A stretch of DNA of 64,000 bases from Pseudomonas baetica (GCF_002813455.1 NZ_PHHE01000001.1:4019001-4083000); one strand, 5' to 3'; counted from the stretch's first letter, positions 54,077-63,959 are shown. The notes: generated by a model from the sequence alone, not told the origin. Numbers and translations: made by a program.

Positions 54077-54706
54077 CTAAGGCTTGGGCATGGTCGCGAT
54101 CATGGACGGTCGCTGACTGACTTCGAAGTACCAATTGGCCAACTGAGGATTGGCCTCGCGCCAGCCCAGATCGGGGAAGCGCAGGTCGAGGTAACCCAGC
54201 GCACACGCCACGCTGATCGCCGCCACATCAAAGTGGCTGGTCAGTTCGGCAATCGCGTCGCGCTCCAGCACGGCGAGGGCGCGGCGGATCTTGTCGCGCT
54301 GGGCTTCGAGCCATTCATCCCAATGTTTTTCCGGCGCACGCAAAACCAGTTCATAACGCACCATCACCGACGCGTCCATGATCCCGTCAGCCATCGAGGC
54401 CAGGGTCAGCCGGCGCCAGCGGGCCGCGCCTTCGCGCGGGATCAGCGGATTGCCGACGTGTTGTTGGTCGAGGTATTCGAGGATCACCCGGCTGTCATGG
54501 ATGACGTTGCCATCAGCCAGGCGCAGGGCGGGAATCTTGCCCAGCGGGTTGTCGACATTGAGTTCAGCGCTCGGGCTGACCGGGCTGAGCACGCAGTCTT
54601 GCAAGGCAACGCGATCCTGCTGGCCGGTTTCATACAGCAACACCATCACTTTGCGCACGAACGGGGAGAGCGTGTTGTGGAACAGGGTCATGCTGGGGGC
54701 GGACAT
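54077..54706 (-). CDS. Glutathione S-transferase
   Basis: This 209-residue cytosolic protein has a thioredoxin-fold N-terminal domain (TLFHNTLSPFVRKVMVLLYE, then NPLGKIPALRLADGNVIHDS) and a helical C-terminal domain. It should conjugate or reduce substrates with glutathione; the substrate is unknown. I chose the ATG at 54706 (MSAPSMTLFH). Confidence 0.87.
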   Translation of the reverse strand: MSAPSMTLFHNTLSPFVRKVMVLLYETGQQDRVALQDCVLSPVSPSAELNVDNPLGKIPALRLADGNVIHDSRVILEYLDQQHVGNPLIPREGAARWRRLTLASMADGIMDASVMVRYELVLRAPEKHWDEWLEAQRDKIRRALAVLERDAIAELTSHFDVAAISVACALGYLDLRFPDLGWREANPQLANWYFEVSQRPSMIATMPKP

Positions 54707-54784
54707 TGGCAGGGTCTCGATCAGGACAGTGAGCGGGCAGCATAGCCTGTCAGAGCACGAGCTCAAGGCTTTCACCGAACCAAA

Positions 54785-54875
54785 TGTGGGAGCGAGCCTG
54801 CTCGCGATGACGGTGTGTCAGTCAACATCGATGTTGAATGTTCGTACGCTATCGCGAGCAGGCTCGCTCCCACAG
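54785..54875. repeat. REPIN, GAGCCTGCTC subtype
   Basis: Inverted REP pair downstream of the 59-residue membrane gene and upstream of the GST gene, both leftward. Confidence 0.9.
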
Positions 54876-54881
54876 GGTTCT

Positions 54882-55061
54882 TCAGCTTCGCACCACCAAA
54901 CCTCTTATGGCCAGATACGCCGGAACACCCAGCCCAACCCAGCTCAATGCATCCCAGATGCCATCCCCCAATAACGCCGCAAACAACCCCGCGGCACTGA
55001 GCAGCGCAATCACCAGCGGCGTGCTGAACACCTTCCAGAAACTCGACTGACGCGGCTTCAT
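54882..55061 (-). CDS. Small membrane protein coupled to the PepSY gene
   Basis: This 59-residue protein (MKPRQSSFWKVFSTPLVIAL at the start) has two hydrophobic segments. Its ATG overlaps the stop codon of the PepSY gene (TCATG on the plus strand), so the two are translationally coupled. It is likely an accessory of the iron-uptake locus; I know no function. Confidence 0.75.
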   Translation of the reverse strand: MKPRQSSFWKVFSTPLVIALLSAAGLFAALLGDGIWDALSWVGLGVPAYLAIRGLVVRS

Positions 55062-56188
55062 GCCGAGGCTTCCGTTGTTTCCAGCGCGGGCCGGGCCGCT
55101 TTACGCCGCACCACCCACAGATACACGCCGCTGCCGAGCACGATGATCGTCAGCACATCCAGCGTCGCCCAGAGGATCTTCATCGGCATGCCGCCGTAAT
55201 CACCGAAGTGCAGCGGCTGCGACATGCCCATGGCGTCCATGTACCACGGTCGTTCCGCCACGGCGGTGACTTGCAGCGTCGTGGCGTCGATCAGCACCGG
55301 CGTCAGCAGGTGCGAGGTCAGGTGCGTGCCGCCCTTCATGAACACCGAGTAATGATGCTCGCTGGAAAACCGCGTGCCGGGGAAGGCAATGAAGTCCGGT
55401 TTCATGTCCGGCGCGACTTCGTCGGCAATGTCGAGCAAACGGGTGGCGGGCGCCAGATGGGTCAGCGGCGGCGCATCGCGATAAGGCGCGATCAACGTAT
55501 TGAGCGAATCGTTGCGCCACGCAGCGATCAGCAGGTCGGCGCAGGCGCTGATCACCCCGGTCACGCCGACAACCAGCGCCCAGGTCAGCGTGACGACGCC
55601 GATCAGGTTATGCAGGTCGAGCCAGCGCAGGCGGGTGGATTTGTCCTGGCGCACGGTGCCGAACTTCAAGCGGCGCATGAACGGCAGGTACAGCACCGTT
55701 CCGGAAACAATCGCCACGACAAACAGCAGGCCCATGAACGCCAGCAGCAATTTACCCGGCAACCCGGCGAACATGTCGACGTGCAGGCGCAGGATGAACA
55801 GCATCAAACCGCCGTTGGCCGAGGGGGTTTCCAGCGCTTCGCCGGTGCGCGCATCGAGCATGAACGTGTGCGAAGCGTTGGGCTCGGTGCCGGCGGTTTT
55901 CGCCATGATCGTCAGCACGGCATTCGGCTCATCGTCGTCGAAGCCGAAGTACTGCACGACGTCATCCGGGCGATGTTTTTCCGCTGCCGCGACCAGTTGC
56001 GCCAGATTCAGGCGCGGCGTGTCGGCCGGCATCTCGCGCACAACGGGAGCATCGCCGAGCAGGTGGTCGATTTCATGGCTGAAAATCAACGGCAGGCCGG
56101 TCAAGGCCAGCATCAGCAAAAACACGGTGCAGATCAGGCTGGTCCAGGTGTGGATGAACGACCAGCGGCGGATTGTTTTACTTTTCAT
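55058..56188 (-). CDS. PepSY-domain membrane protein (ferrisiderophore reductase-like)
   Basis: This 376-residue inner-membrane protein has PepSY-associated transmembrane helices: the first near IHTWTSLICTVFLLMLALTG, with conserved histidines, and others near 140-220 and the C-terminus. Such proteins next to TonB receptors are thought to reduce or handle siderophore iron in the periplasm. I chose the ATG at 56188 (MKSKTIRRWS). It lies 75 bases after the receptor gene, same direction. Confidence 0.85.
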   Translation of the reverse strand: MKSKTIRRWSFIHTWTSLICTVFLLMLALTGLPLIFSHEIDHLLGDAPVVREMPADTPRLNLAQLVAAAEKHRPDDVVQYFGFDDDEPNAVLTIMAKTAGTEPNASHTFMLDARTGEALETPSANGGLMLFILRLHVDMFAGLPGKLLLAFMGLLFVVAIVSGTVLYLPFMRRLKFGTVRQDKSTRLRWLDLHNLIGVVTLTWALVVGVTGVISACADLLIAAWRNDSLNTLIAPYRDAPPLTHLAPATRLLDIADEVAPDMKPDFIAFPGTRFSSEHHYSVFMKGGTHLTSHLLTPVLIDATTLQVTAVAERPWYMDAMGMSQPLHFGDYGGMPMKILWATLDVLTIIVLGSGVYLWVVRRKAARPALETTEASA

Positions 56189-56262
56189 TTCATGACCTTC
56201 AAAAACACCAAAGCCGTCCACGAGGGACGGCCGGGTGACATGACCTGTTTCAGCTCAGTCGC

Positions 56263-58701
56263 TTACCACTTGTAAGTGGCACTGGCGACGACACTGCGCT
56301 GGTCGCCGTAGTAGCAGTAGAAGCTGTCGCAGGTGGAGATGTAATCCTTGTCGAACAGGTTGGTCGCGTTCAGTGCCAGCGACGCGCCCTTGAGGCTGTT
56401 GTCCAGACGGCCGAGGTCGTAATGCACCGAAGCGTCGAACACGGTGTAGGCGTCAGCCTTGCCCAGCCAGGTGTTGGCCTTGTCGCCGTAGGTGTTGCCG
56501 GTGTAACGCACGCCGGCGCCAACACCGAAACCGTCGAGCACGCCGGTGTGCCAGGTGTAGTCGGTCCACAACGAAGCCTGTTGGTTCGGCATCAGTTGCA
56601 GGCGGTTGCCCTTGTCGACACCTTTCTGCACTTCGGACTTGGCCAGGGTGTAGGCGGCGATGACTTTCAGGTTGTCGGTAACGTCCGAGACCGCTTCCAG
56701 CTCCAGGCCTTTGACTTTCACTTCGCCGGTCTGGCTGGTGATCGACACGCCGTCGACGAAGGTATTGACCGCAACATTTTTCTGCGTGAGGTCATACACG
56801 GCCGCGCTCAGCAACGTCTTGCTGCCCGGTGGCTGGTACTTGATGCCCAGTTCCCATTGCTTGCCTTCGGTTGGCTTGAGCGAACCGCTGGAGGTGGCGT
56901 CGGCGCCGGTGGTTGGCTGGAAGGATTCGGCGTACGACAGATAAGGCACGAAGCCTGAGTCGAACACATAGCTGAGCGCCGCGTTGCCGCTGAATTTCTT
57001 GTCGCGCTGGGTGTTGGTGGCGTCGGCCTTGTTGATGAATTGGGTGCCGGTGTGCACCCAGTCTTCACGGCCGCCCAAGGTCAGGCGCCACTGGTCGAGG
57101 GCCATTTGATCCTGCACGTACAGGCCGGTCTGGTAGGTCTTCTGGTTGTAGTCGTAAAACGCTGTGGAGCGCGCCGGACGCACGATCGGCTGGCCGTAGA
57201 CCGGGTTGTTGACGTTGATGCTTGGCGCGGAGCCGAAGATCGAGGTGTAGTTGGTGTTGCTGCGCTGGTGATCGAGACCCAGCAGCAAGGTGTGGCGAAT
57301 GTCGCCGGTGGCGAAGTCGGCCTGGAAGTTGTTGTCCACGGCGAACTGGCTGATGTCCTCATCGACGTTGGTGGTGCCGCGCCCGACATTGCCTTGATCG
57401 TCAACGGTGTAGCCGGCGAAAGACGGGTTATAGCTGTTGACGGTCACGGTCTGGAACGACAGATCCGACTTGGTGTAGCGCAGGTTCTGTTTGAACTGCC
57501 ACACGTCATTGAAGCGATGCTCAAAGGCATAGCCAAGCGCGTAGTAGGTGCGGTCGTAGTAGTCGTAGTCTGGATCGCCGAGGTTCTTGTGGTGGGAAAT
57601 CTTGCCGAACGGCATGCCGATCTTGGTGCCCTGGATCGGATAGAACTGACTGGTGACGCCGGTATCGTCGCGGGTGAATTGCGACAGCAGGGTCAGTTTG
57701 GTGTTGTCGTCGATGTTCCAGGTCAGGCTCGGCGCGATGTTGTAGCGCTTGTCGTCGATGTGGTCGATCTGTGTTCCGCCATCACGGATCACGCCGCTGA
57801 TGCCATAGAGAAACTGACCCGCCTCGTCGATCTTGCCGGTGCTGGCGAAGTTGATCTGACGATGGTTGTCGCTGCCGTATTGCAGCTGGATTTCGCTGCT
57901 GGCGATGTCACTGGGACGGCGGCTGACCATGTCGAGCAGACCGCCCGGCGGGGTCTGGCCGTATACCGACGAAGCCGGGCCACGCAGCAGGGCGAGGCGG
58001 TCGAGGTTCCAGGTTTCCTGTTTCGGGTTGGCGTACACGCCTTTGGGCAGTGGCAAACCGTCGAGGAACTGGGTCGGTTCGAAACCGCGCACGCGAAGCC
58101 AGTCGGCACGGGTGTCGCTGCCGTAGCTGCTGGCGGTGATGCCCGGCATGTAGCGCACGGCGTCATCGAGGCTATGCACGCCACGGTCTTCCATTTGCTG
58201 GCGGGTGGCGACGGAGATCGAACGCGGCGCTTCGACCAGCGCAGTATCGGTCTTGGTGCCGGCGGCGGTGCGCGTGGCGGTGTAGCCTTCGACAGGGCTC
58301 CAGGCGGTTTCCAGATTTTCCACACCGATCACCGATGTTTCCGGCAGCGCCATCACGCCCTCAGGCACAGCGACCAGGGTGTAAGTGCCGGTGCTGCTTT
58401 GTTCCAGTTGCAGACCCGTGCCTTGCAACGCTGCACGCAACGCGCCAGTGGCGTCGTACTGGCCGTTGACCGGCGCTGAGGTCTTGCCTGCCGCCAGCGA
58501 CGGATTCAACGACAGCGCCAGGCCGCCCTGGCTGGCGATCTGGTTCAGCGTGGTGGACAAAGGAGCGGCCGGCAGGTTGTAGGCGCGCACGCTGGACGCT
58601 TGTTCAGCGGCGAGCAACGGGCTGCTGATCAGCGGAGCGCTCAGGGCGATGGCGACGGCCAGCATACTGGGGCGCAACAAGGTGTCTAGCGAACGGGACA
58701 T
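56263..58701 (-). CDS. TonB-dependent siderophore receptor with signalling domain
   Basis: This 812-residue outer-membrane receptor has a signal peptide, an N-terminal STN/secretin signalling domain (about residues 40-110, YNLPAAPLSTTLNQIASQGG). A plug domain (VRGFEPTQFLDGLPLPKG) and a 22-strand-type barrel ending ATYKW follow. The STN domain passes the ligand signal to the FecR-type anti-sigma factor encoded upstream. The ligand is probably a ferric siderophore of hydroxamate or similar type; sequence alone does not tell. Confidence 0.92.
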   Translation of the reverse strand: MSRSLDTLLRPSMLAVAIALSAPLISSPLLAAEQASSVRAYNLPAAPLSTTLNQIASQGGLALSLNPSLAAGKTSAPVNGQYDATGALRAALQGTGLQLEQSSTGTYTLVAVPEGVMALPETSVIGVENLETAWSPVEGYTATRTAAGTKTDTALVEAPRSISVATRQQMEDRGVHSLDDAVRYMPGITASSYGSDTRADWLRVRGFEPTQFLDGLPLPKGVYANPKQETWNLDRLALLRGPASSVYGQTPPGGLLDMVSRRPSDIASSEIQLQYGSDNHRQINFASTGKIDEAGQFLYGISGVIRDGGTQIDHIDDKRYNIAPSLTWNIDDNTKLTLLSQFTRDDTGVTSQFYPIQGTKIGMPFGKISHHKNLGDPDYDYYDRTYYALGYAFEHRFNDVWQFKQNLRYTKSDLSFQTVTVNSYNPSFAGYTVDDQGNVGRGTTNVDEDISQFAVDNNFQADFATGDIRHTLLLGLDHQRSNTNYTSIFGSAPSINVNNPVYGQPIVRPARSTAFYDYNQKTYQTGLYVQDQMALDQWRLTLGGREDWVHTGTQFINKADATNTQRDKKFSGNAALSYVFDSGFVPYLSYAESFQPTTGADATSSGSLKPTEGKQWELGIKYQPPGSKTLLSAAVYDLTQKNVAVNTFVDGVSITSQTGEVKVKGLELEAVSDVTDNLKVIAAYTLAKSEVQKGVDKGNRLQLMPNQQASLWTDYTWHTGVLDGFGVGAGVRYTGNTYGDKANTWLGKADAYTVFDASVHYDLGRLDNSLKGASLALNATNLFDKDYISTCDSFYCYYGDQRSVVASATYKW

Positions 58702-58822
58702 ACGGCGGCTCCTGAATGGAAATATTTCTCAATTGCCTGTGTGCCGGATGAAAATCAAAAAGTGATAGGGCTGGATGAAAATAATTTCGATTAACTGAAA
58801 ATCGGGTTGTGGCAGATGACGT

Positions 58823-58888
58823 CTTCGCGAGCAGGCTCGCTCCCACAGGGGTAACGCATCCCAATGTGGGAGCGAGCCTGCTCGCGAA
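58823..58888. repeat. REPIN, GAGCCTGCTC subtype
   Basis: Closely spaced inverted REP pair between the receptor gene and fecR. Confidence 0.9.
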
Positions 58889-58909
58889 AGCTAAAGCTCA
58901 GGCACCACA

Positions 58910-59884
58910 TTAATCAGGTTTGGAATCAGCCTTCGCCACGGTGACCCAATACGGCGTGTGCTGCTCGATCTGCACCGGCAGGGTCGGCAGCAGGGCGCTC
59001 AAGGCTTTATCGGTGTCATGCAACGGGAAACTGCCGGTAATCCGCAAGTCAGCCACTTCCGGTGCCACCCCCAAATGCCCGCGACGATAACGTCGCAGTT
59101 CATGCACCAGATCCCCCAGCCGCGCGTTATCGACCACCAGCATTCCGCGCGTCCACGCGTCGGCCCCGGGGTTGAGCGCGACGATCGAATCCAGTCCGTC
59201 ATGGCGCAGCAGCACTTGCTGGCCTTCACGCAGAATCTGTTCTTCGGGATTGGCTTGCGCACGCGCGGCGACTGCCGACTGCAATACGCTCAGGCGTGTG
59301 CCTTGTTCTTCGCGCTTGACCAGGAACCGTGTGCCCAACGCGCGCATGCTGCCTTCGCGGGTTTCGACAATAAAGGGTCGGGCATCACCGTGACCGGTCT
59401 CGACGAGGATTTCGCCTTCCTGCAAAACAATCAGTCGGCGCTTCTCATCGAAACGCACATCCACGGCGCTGTGGGTGTTGAGGTTGAGTACGGTGCCGTC
59501 GGCCAGGCGCACGGTGCGCTGTTCGCCGGTGGCGGTGCGCTGATCCGCCAGCCAGTAATCCAGCGGTAGATAACGGTCACCGGCAAACAGCGCCAGACCG
59601 ACCAGCGCCACCACGCTGGCCAACCCGCTACCCAGTTTGCGCACGCGGCGGCGAATGCCTTCGCGCGATTGCAGCAACGCACTGCGCGCCGGGCCCTTGG
59701 CCACGCTGAAACGCTGATCGAGCATGCCCAACTGACGCCACGCCCGGGCATGTTCTTCATGGGCCGCGTGCCATTTGGCGAACTCTTCGCGCTCCAGCGG
59801 GCTGCTCGAATCGAGCGTCAACTGCCAGGCAATCGCCGCGTCGAGCACATGCGCCGGCACGGGTCTGGAACTGGCCGGGCTCAT
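58910..59884 (-). CDS. FecR-family anti-sigma factor
   Basis: This 324-residue protein has an N-terminal DUF4880-like cytoplasmic region (AIAWQLTLDSSSPLEREEF), one transmembrane helix near residues 95-110, and the periplasmic FecR domain (RTVRLADGTVLNLNTHSAVDV). It relays receptor occupancy to the sigma factor. Its start overlaps the sigma gene stop by four bases. Confidence 0.92.
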   Translation of the reverse strand: MSPASSRPVPAHVLDAAIAWQLTLDSSSPLEREEFAKWHAAHEEHARAWRQLGMLDQRFSVAKGPARSALLQSREGIRRRVRKLGSGLASVVALVGLALFAGDRYLPLDYWLADQRTATGEQRTVRLADGTVLNLNTHSAVDVRFDEKRRLIVLQEGEILVETGHGDARPFIVETREGSMRALGTRFLVKREEQGTRLSVLQSAVAARAQANPEEQILREGQQVLLRHDGLDSIVALNPGADAWTRGMLVVDNARLGDLVHELRRYRRGHLGVAPEVADLRITGSFPLHDTDKALSALLPTLPVQIEQHTPYWVTVAKADSKPD

Positions 59885-60357
59885 GTCGGCTCACCGTACA
59901 ACGCGATGTAGCACTGACGAATCCCCTGGGCCAGATATTGGCGCACACGCGGCACGGATACGCCGAGCTTCTCGGCGATCTCGGCATGGCCGAGGCCGTC
60001 GAGGCGGTTATAAAGGAACGCGGCGCGGGCCTTGGTCGACAGTTTGCCGAGCAGACGGTCGATGGCTTTGAGGTCTTCGAGGATCAGTTGCTGTTCTTCC
60101 ACCGACGGTTGTTCGCCTTCGGGGATCAGCATCAATTCGGTGAGGTAGGCCTGTTCCAGCGCAGCGCGGCGGAAGTAATCGAACAGCAGGCCCTTGGCGA
60201 TCGCCACCAGAAAGGCCCGGGGCTCGCGCGGCGATAGCAGTTCGTCGCGACCGAGCAGACGCACGAAAGTGTCCTGACTGAGGTCTTCGGCTCGCTGCGG
60301 GCACGCCACATTGCGCCGCAGCCACGCCAACAGCCAACCGCGATGGTCGCGATACAT
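59881..60357 (-). CDS. FecI-type ECF sigma factor
   Basis: This sigma-70 ECF factor has region 2 (YRDHRGWLLAWLRRNVACPQ, then AEDLSQDTFVRLL) and region 4 (GLGHAEIAEKLGVSVPRVRQ). It should transcribe the receptor gene when iron is scarce and ligand is bound. The ATG at 60357 is the only ATG close to region 2 but leaves almost no N-terminal residues and has no clear ribosome-binding site. The open frame continues upstream through ISQSVRLVSS, so a GTG or ATT start near 60400-60420 is possible. Confidence 0.88.
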   Translation of the reverse strand: MYRDHRGWLLAWLRRNVACPQRAEDLSQDTFVRLLGRDELLSPREPRAFLVAIAKGLLFDYFRRAALEQAYLTELMLIPEGEQPSVEEQQLILEDLKAIDRLLGKLSTKARAAFLYNRLDGLGHAEIAEKLGVSVPRVRQYLAQGIRQCYIALYGEPT

Positions 60358-60427
60358 CGCACCGACGAGTTCACTGTGAGGGCTTGGGACTGACGACACC
60401 AGACGCACCGATTGGGAAATGTTAACC

Positions 60428-60448
60428 AACGAGAATTGTTCGCGATTC
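60428..60448. promoter_or_regulatory. Possible Fur box upstream of the ECF sigma gene
   Basis: The stretch has GAGAAT and ATTCT as inverted halves (GAGAATTGTTCGCGATTCTG). It is placed as expected for Fur control of a fecI-type gene. The match to the Fur consensus is partial. Confidence 0.35.
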
Positions 60449-60516
60449 TGGCAGAGGTGGGAATGGTTAGCAATTGGCCACTGGTCGGGTGGCATCAGTA
60501 AAACCGCATCATCGTT

Positions 60517-60582
60517 CTTCGCGAGCAAGCCCGCTCCCACATTGGAAGGCGAAACCCTGTGGGAGCGGGCTTGCTCGCGAAG
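60517..60582. repeat. REPIN, GGGCTTGCTC subtype
   Basis: Closely spaced inverted REP pair between the exonuclease gene and the sigma gene promoter. Confidence 0.9.
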
Positions 60583-60605
60583 AGGCCAGAGCAGGCGCTG
60601 AGAAT

Positions 60606-61313
60606 CTAAAAGGAGGGCGCCTGCTGCCTGCGCTTCCACTGACTCAACCGTTGCTGCAAATTCAGCGGGCTATGAATCTGCTGCCCCCGCGCCCGGCTGA
60701 ACAGAATCAACGCCAGCTCCGCCGTGGCCAGGGCATCGGCACTCGCGTTGTGCCGCTCGAACACCTCAAGCTTGAACCACTCGATCCACTCATCCAGTCC
60801 GGCCTCGCGGATATTCGCCTGCGGGCAAACCAACGGTGCAATCTCGGCGACATCCAGAAACACCTGCTGCAACTTGTGCCCCAGATGTTCTTTCAGCGCC
60901 CGCCCAAGCATGTGCTGATCGAACGGCGCATGAAACGCCAGCACCGGGCTGTCACCGACAAACTCCATGAATTCCACCAACGCCTCGCCCGGCTCGCTGC
61001 CAGCGGCGATCGCATTCGGCCCCAGTCCATGAATCAACACGCTGGGGCTGAGCTTCAATTCCCGACATTGCAGCGTGCGTTCAAACTGCTGGCTGAAATC
61101 GATCGCGCCGTCCTCGATCACCACCGCGCCAATCGACAGCACCCGATCCTTGTTCAGGTTCAGCCCGGTGGTTTCCAGATCCAGTACCACCCAGCGCTGT
61201 TCGCGCAGGCTGCATTCGCTCAATTCGCTGATGGGCGGCAGCTCGGCCAGACGCTGCTGCAGATCCACCGGTACCACCGGGCTTGCCGGACGCAACCAAG
61301 AGAACAGGCTCAT
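60606..61313 (-). CDS. 3'-5' exonuclease (DnaQ-like DEDD family)
   Basis: This 235-residue exonuclease shows the DEDD motif residues: VVLDLETTGLN (Exo I), HAPFDQHMLG (Exo II) and a late HNASADALATAELAL (Exo III, DEDDh type). It resembles the polymerase III epsilon-like exonucleases encoded beside CBS/DUF294 proteins in many proteobacteria. It overlaps the upstream gene by four bases. Confidence 0.9.
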   Translation of the reverse strand: MSLFSWLRPASPVVPVDLQQRLAELPPISELSECSLREQRWVVLDLETTGLNLNKDRVLSIGAVVIEDGAIDFSQQFERTLQCRELKLSPSVLIHGLGPNAIAAGSEPGEALVEFMEFVGDSPVLAFHAPFDQHMLGRALKEHLGHKLQQVFLDVAEIAPLVCPQANIREAGLDEWIEWFKLEVFERHNASADALATAELALILFSRARGQQIHSPLNLQQRLSQWKRRQQAPSF

Positions 61314-63244
61314 AGCTGATACCGCAAGGTCAGGCTGCTTTGCAGGCGCTGAGCCTGGCGCAGGGATTCGCGCAGGATGCGTCGATCCAGATGATTGAGA
61401 CTGTCGGGATCGACCCGATTGGAATACGGCTGATTCTCCCGGGTCTGGAGCTGATGCTGCTGCATGCGCGTTTGCTGGATGAAGTGATAAGCCTCTTCAT
61501 ACGCGGCGCCATCCAGTCGCTCGATGACTTCTTTTTCCACCAGTTGGCGGAAGCGTTCGAGGGTGTTGTTGGCGTCAATGCCGTTGGCCAGCGCAAGTAA
61601 TCGGGCGCCATCCACGAACGGTGTCAGGCCCTGGACCTTCAGATCCAGCGTAGCTTTTTCACCGTTCTTGCGCGCCAGCACAAACTCGCGGAAACGCCCG
61701 ACCGGCGGGCGATTGCGCAGGGCGTTGTCGGCCATCATGCGCTGGAACAAACGGTTGTCGGCGACCTGATCGAGAATCCCCCGGCGCAGTTGTGCGCAGC
61801 CGCTCTCATCGCCCCAGACCACCCGCAGATCGAAATAGATGCTCGACCCCAAAAGGTTCTCCGGCGTCGCCTCGCGAATGAACGCCGCAAAACGCCGCGC
61901 CCATTCCGCCCGGGATAAACACAGCTCCGGGTTGCCGGCCATGATGTTGCCCTTGCACAAGGTGAAGCCACACAGCGCCAGGCTCTGGTTGATCTGCTGG
62001 GCCAGTGGCAACAGCTTGCCGCGAATCTGCGCCGCGTGCGCGGCATCGCGGGCGTCGAACAGAATGCCGTTGTCCTGATCGGTGTGCAGCGTCTGCTCGC
62101 GGCGGCCTTCGCTGCCGAAACACAGCCAACTGAACGGCACCCCGGGGTCGCCTCTTTCGGCGAGGGTCAACTCGATCACCCGGCACACGGTGTGATCGTT
62201 GAGCAGGGTAATGATGTGGGTGATCTGCGTCGAAGATGCGCCGTGGGCGAGCATGCGTTCGACCAGTTGGCCGATCTCACCGCGCAGGGTCACCAATTGT
62301 TCGACGCGCTGAGCGCTGCGAATCGTGCGGGCCAGATGCACCAGATCAACGCGCTGCAAGGAAAACAGATCACGCTCGGACACCACGCCGCACAGGCGCT
62401 GATCCTTGACCAGACAGACGTGGGCGATGTGCCGTTCGGTCATGGCAATCGCTGCATCGAATGCGCTGTGATCCGGCGAAAGATAGAAGGGCGCACGGGT
62501 CATGTGGCGCTCGATGGCTTCGCTGAAATCGCCAACCCCTTCGGCCACTACATGGCGCAGATCGCGCAGGGTGAAAATCCCCAGCGGCGCCTTGTGTTCG
62601 TCTACCACCACGATGCTGCCGACCTGCTGTTCGTGCATCAACTTCACCGCTTCACGCAATGGCGTGTCAGGGCCGCACGTCACCGGATGACGCATGGCCA
62701 ACTCGCCGAGGCGGGTGTTCAGCGAATACTGGGTGCCGAGGGTTTCCACGGCTTTTTGCTGGACTTGCTGGTTGACTTGATCGAGCAGGCTGCTGACCCC
62801 GCGCAAGGCGAAGTCGCGGAAGGCGTTGGAGAGGGCGAACAGCTTGATGAACGCCGGTTTGTTCAGTTGCAGGCAAAAGGTGTCTTCACCGGCCAGATGC
62901 TCGGTGCGCGTTGCCCGCTCACCCAGCAGCGCGGCGAGGGGAAAACATTCGCCGGTGGTGATTTCAAAGGTGGTTTCGGTGCCGGGCCTGGTGATGTGCT
63001 GGCGCTCGCCGACCACCCGCCCCTGTTTGACGACATAGAAGTGTTCGACCGGGCCGTCGGCAGGTTTGATGATGCTTTCACCCTGGCCATAAAAACGCAG
63101 TTGGCATTGCTCCACCAGATACGCGAGGTGGGCGTGTTCCATCTGATTGAAGGGCGGGAAGCGCTGGAGGAATTGCAGGGTGCCCTGAATGTTCTGCAAC
63201 ACGGCGGTTTTCCCTGCCTGGGTGAAGGCGTCCGCTTTACTCAT
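61310..63244 (-). CDS. cNMP-binding/CBS/DUF294 nucleotidyltransferase-like protein
   Basis: This 644-residue cytoplasmic protein contains a cyclic-nucleotide-binding-like domain (residues about 20-140), a CBS pair (about 165-280, GSIVVVDEHKAPLGIFTLRD), and a DUF294 putative nucleotidyltransferase domain with GSEGRREQTLHTDQDNGILF. I chose the ATG at 63244 (MSKADAFTQA); an ATG two codons earlier is possible. It is coupled to the exonuclease gene and is probably a signalling or regulatory enzyme of unknown substrate. Confidence 0.88.
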   Translation of the reverse strand: MSKADAFTQAGKTAVLQNIQGTLQFLQRFPPFNQMEHAHLAYLVEQCQLRFYGQGESIIKPADGPVEHFYVVKQGRVVGERQHITRPGTETTFEITTGECFPLAALLGERATRTEHLAGEDTFCLQLNKPAFIKLFALSNAFRDFALRGVSSLLDQVNQQVQQKAVETLGTQYSLNTRLGELAMRHPVTCGPDTPLREAVKLMHEQQVGSIVVVDEHKAPLGIFTLRDLRHVVAEGVGDFSEAIERHMTRAPFYLSPDHSAFDAAIAMTERHIAHVCLVKDQRLCGVVSERDLFSLQRVDLVHLARTIRSAQRVEQLVTLRGEIGQLVERMLAHGASSTQITHIITLLNDHTVCRVIELTLAERGDPGVPFSWLCFGSEGRREQTLHTDQDNGILFDARDAAHAAQIRGKLLPLAQQINQSLALCGFTLCKGNIMAGNPELCLSRAEWARRFAAFIREATPENLLGSSIYFDLRVVWGDESGCAQLRRGILDQVADNRLFQRMMADNALRNRPPVGRFREFVLARKNGEKATLDLKVQGLTPFVDGARLLALANGIDANNTLERFRQLVEKEVIERLDGAAYEEAYHFIQQTRMQQHQLQTRENQPYSNRVDPDSLNHLDRRILRESLRQAQRLQSSLTLRYQL

Positions 63245-63504
63245 AACCATTACCGCAGTCTTTTTTGAATTGTTGTTGTCGGATCGTTGCAGCCATGGTC
63301 GACCCCTGCGGGCGGGGTGCCCATTGGACGTAAGTCTAGGTTGGCGATGCCGTTGGGCATATTTGGGAAGTGCCCTACAAAAACAGTCGGAAATTCTCTT
63401 GTCCGGCCTCTTGGAAAAAAATCCGACGAAGTGCACATTGAAGCTCTGCTTAGCGATGTCTGACGACTGTGCCAGGTGATTGATTTGAATATTTAGAGAA
63501 CGCC

Positions 63505-63951
63505 ATGTCCGACCACGATATTTTGAGCGACGCCGAGCGCGAAGCACTCAGCGCTGTGATGCTCGAACCCGATCTGCCGCCGCAGCGTGTCCTGATCGTC
63601 GATGACGACAAAGACGCCCGGGAGTTGCTGTCGGAGATTCTGGCGCTGGACGGCATTCGTTGCCTGACCGCTGCCAGTGGCGAAACCGCGCTGAAGATGT
63701 TGGCGGAGAAACCTTCGATCGGGTTGGTGATCACTGATCTGCGGATGGGCAATGTCGGCGGGCTGGATCTGATTCGCCAGGTGCGCGAGTCGGTTCGGGC
63801 GGCGCTGCCGATCATCATCGTTTCCGGCGATGCGGATGTGAAAGACGCCATTGCGGCGATGCATTTGAGTGTGGTGGATTTTCTGCTCAAGCCGATTGAT
63901 ACGGGCAAGTTGCTCGGGTTGGTCAAACATGAGCTGGGCATAGAGCCTTAG
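63505..63951 (+). CDS. Single-domain response regulator
   Basis: This 148-residue receiver-only protein has acidic residues Asp33-35 (IVDDDKD), phospho-acceptor Asp78 (VITDLRMG) and the conserved lysine in FLLKPID. It has no output domain, so it works through protein contacts or as a phosphate relay. It diverges from the DUF294 gene. No kinase gene is beside it in the window. Confidence 0.9.
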   Translation: MSDHDILSDAEREALSAVMLEPDLPPQRVLIVDDDKDARELLSEILALDGIRCLTAASGETALKMLAEKPSIGLVITDLRMGNVGGLDLIRQVRESVRAALPIIIVSGDADVKDAIAAMHLSVVDFLLKPIDTGKLLGLVKHELGIEP

Positions 63952-63959
63952 CATCTGTC

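Noticed and set aside
53865..54080. Plus-strand frame of 71 codons overlapping the creD stop codon
   Set aside because: Most of it translates the following REPIN, and the short unique part has no recognisable features.
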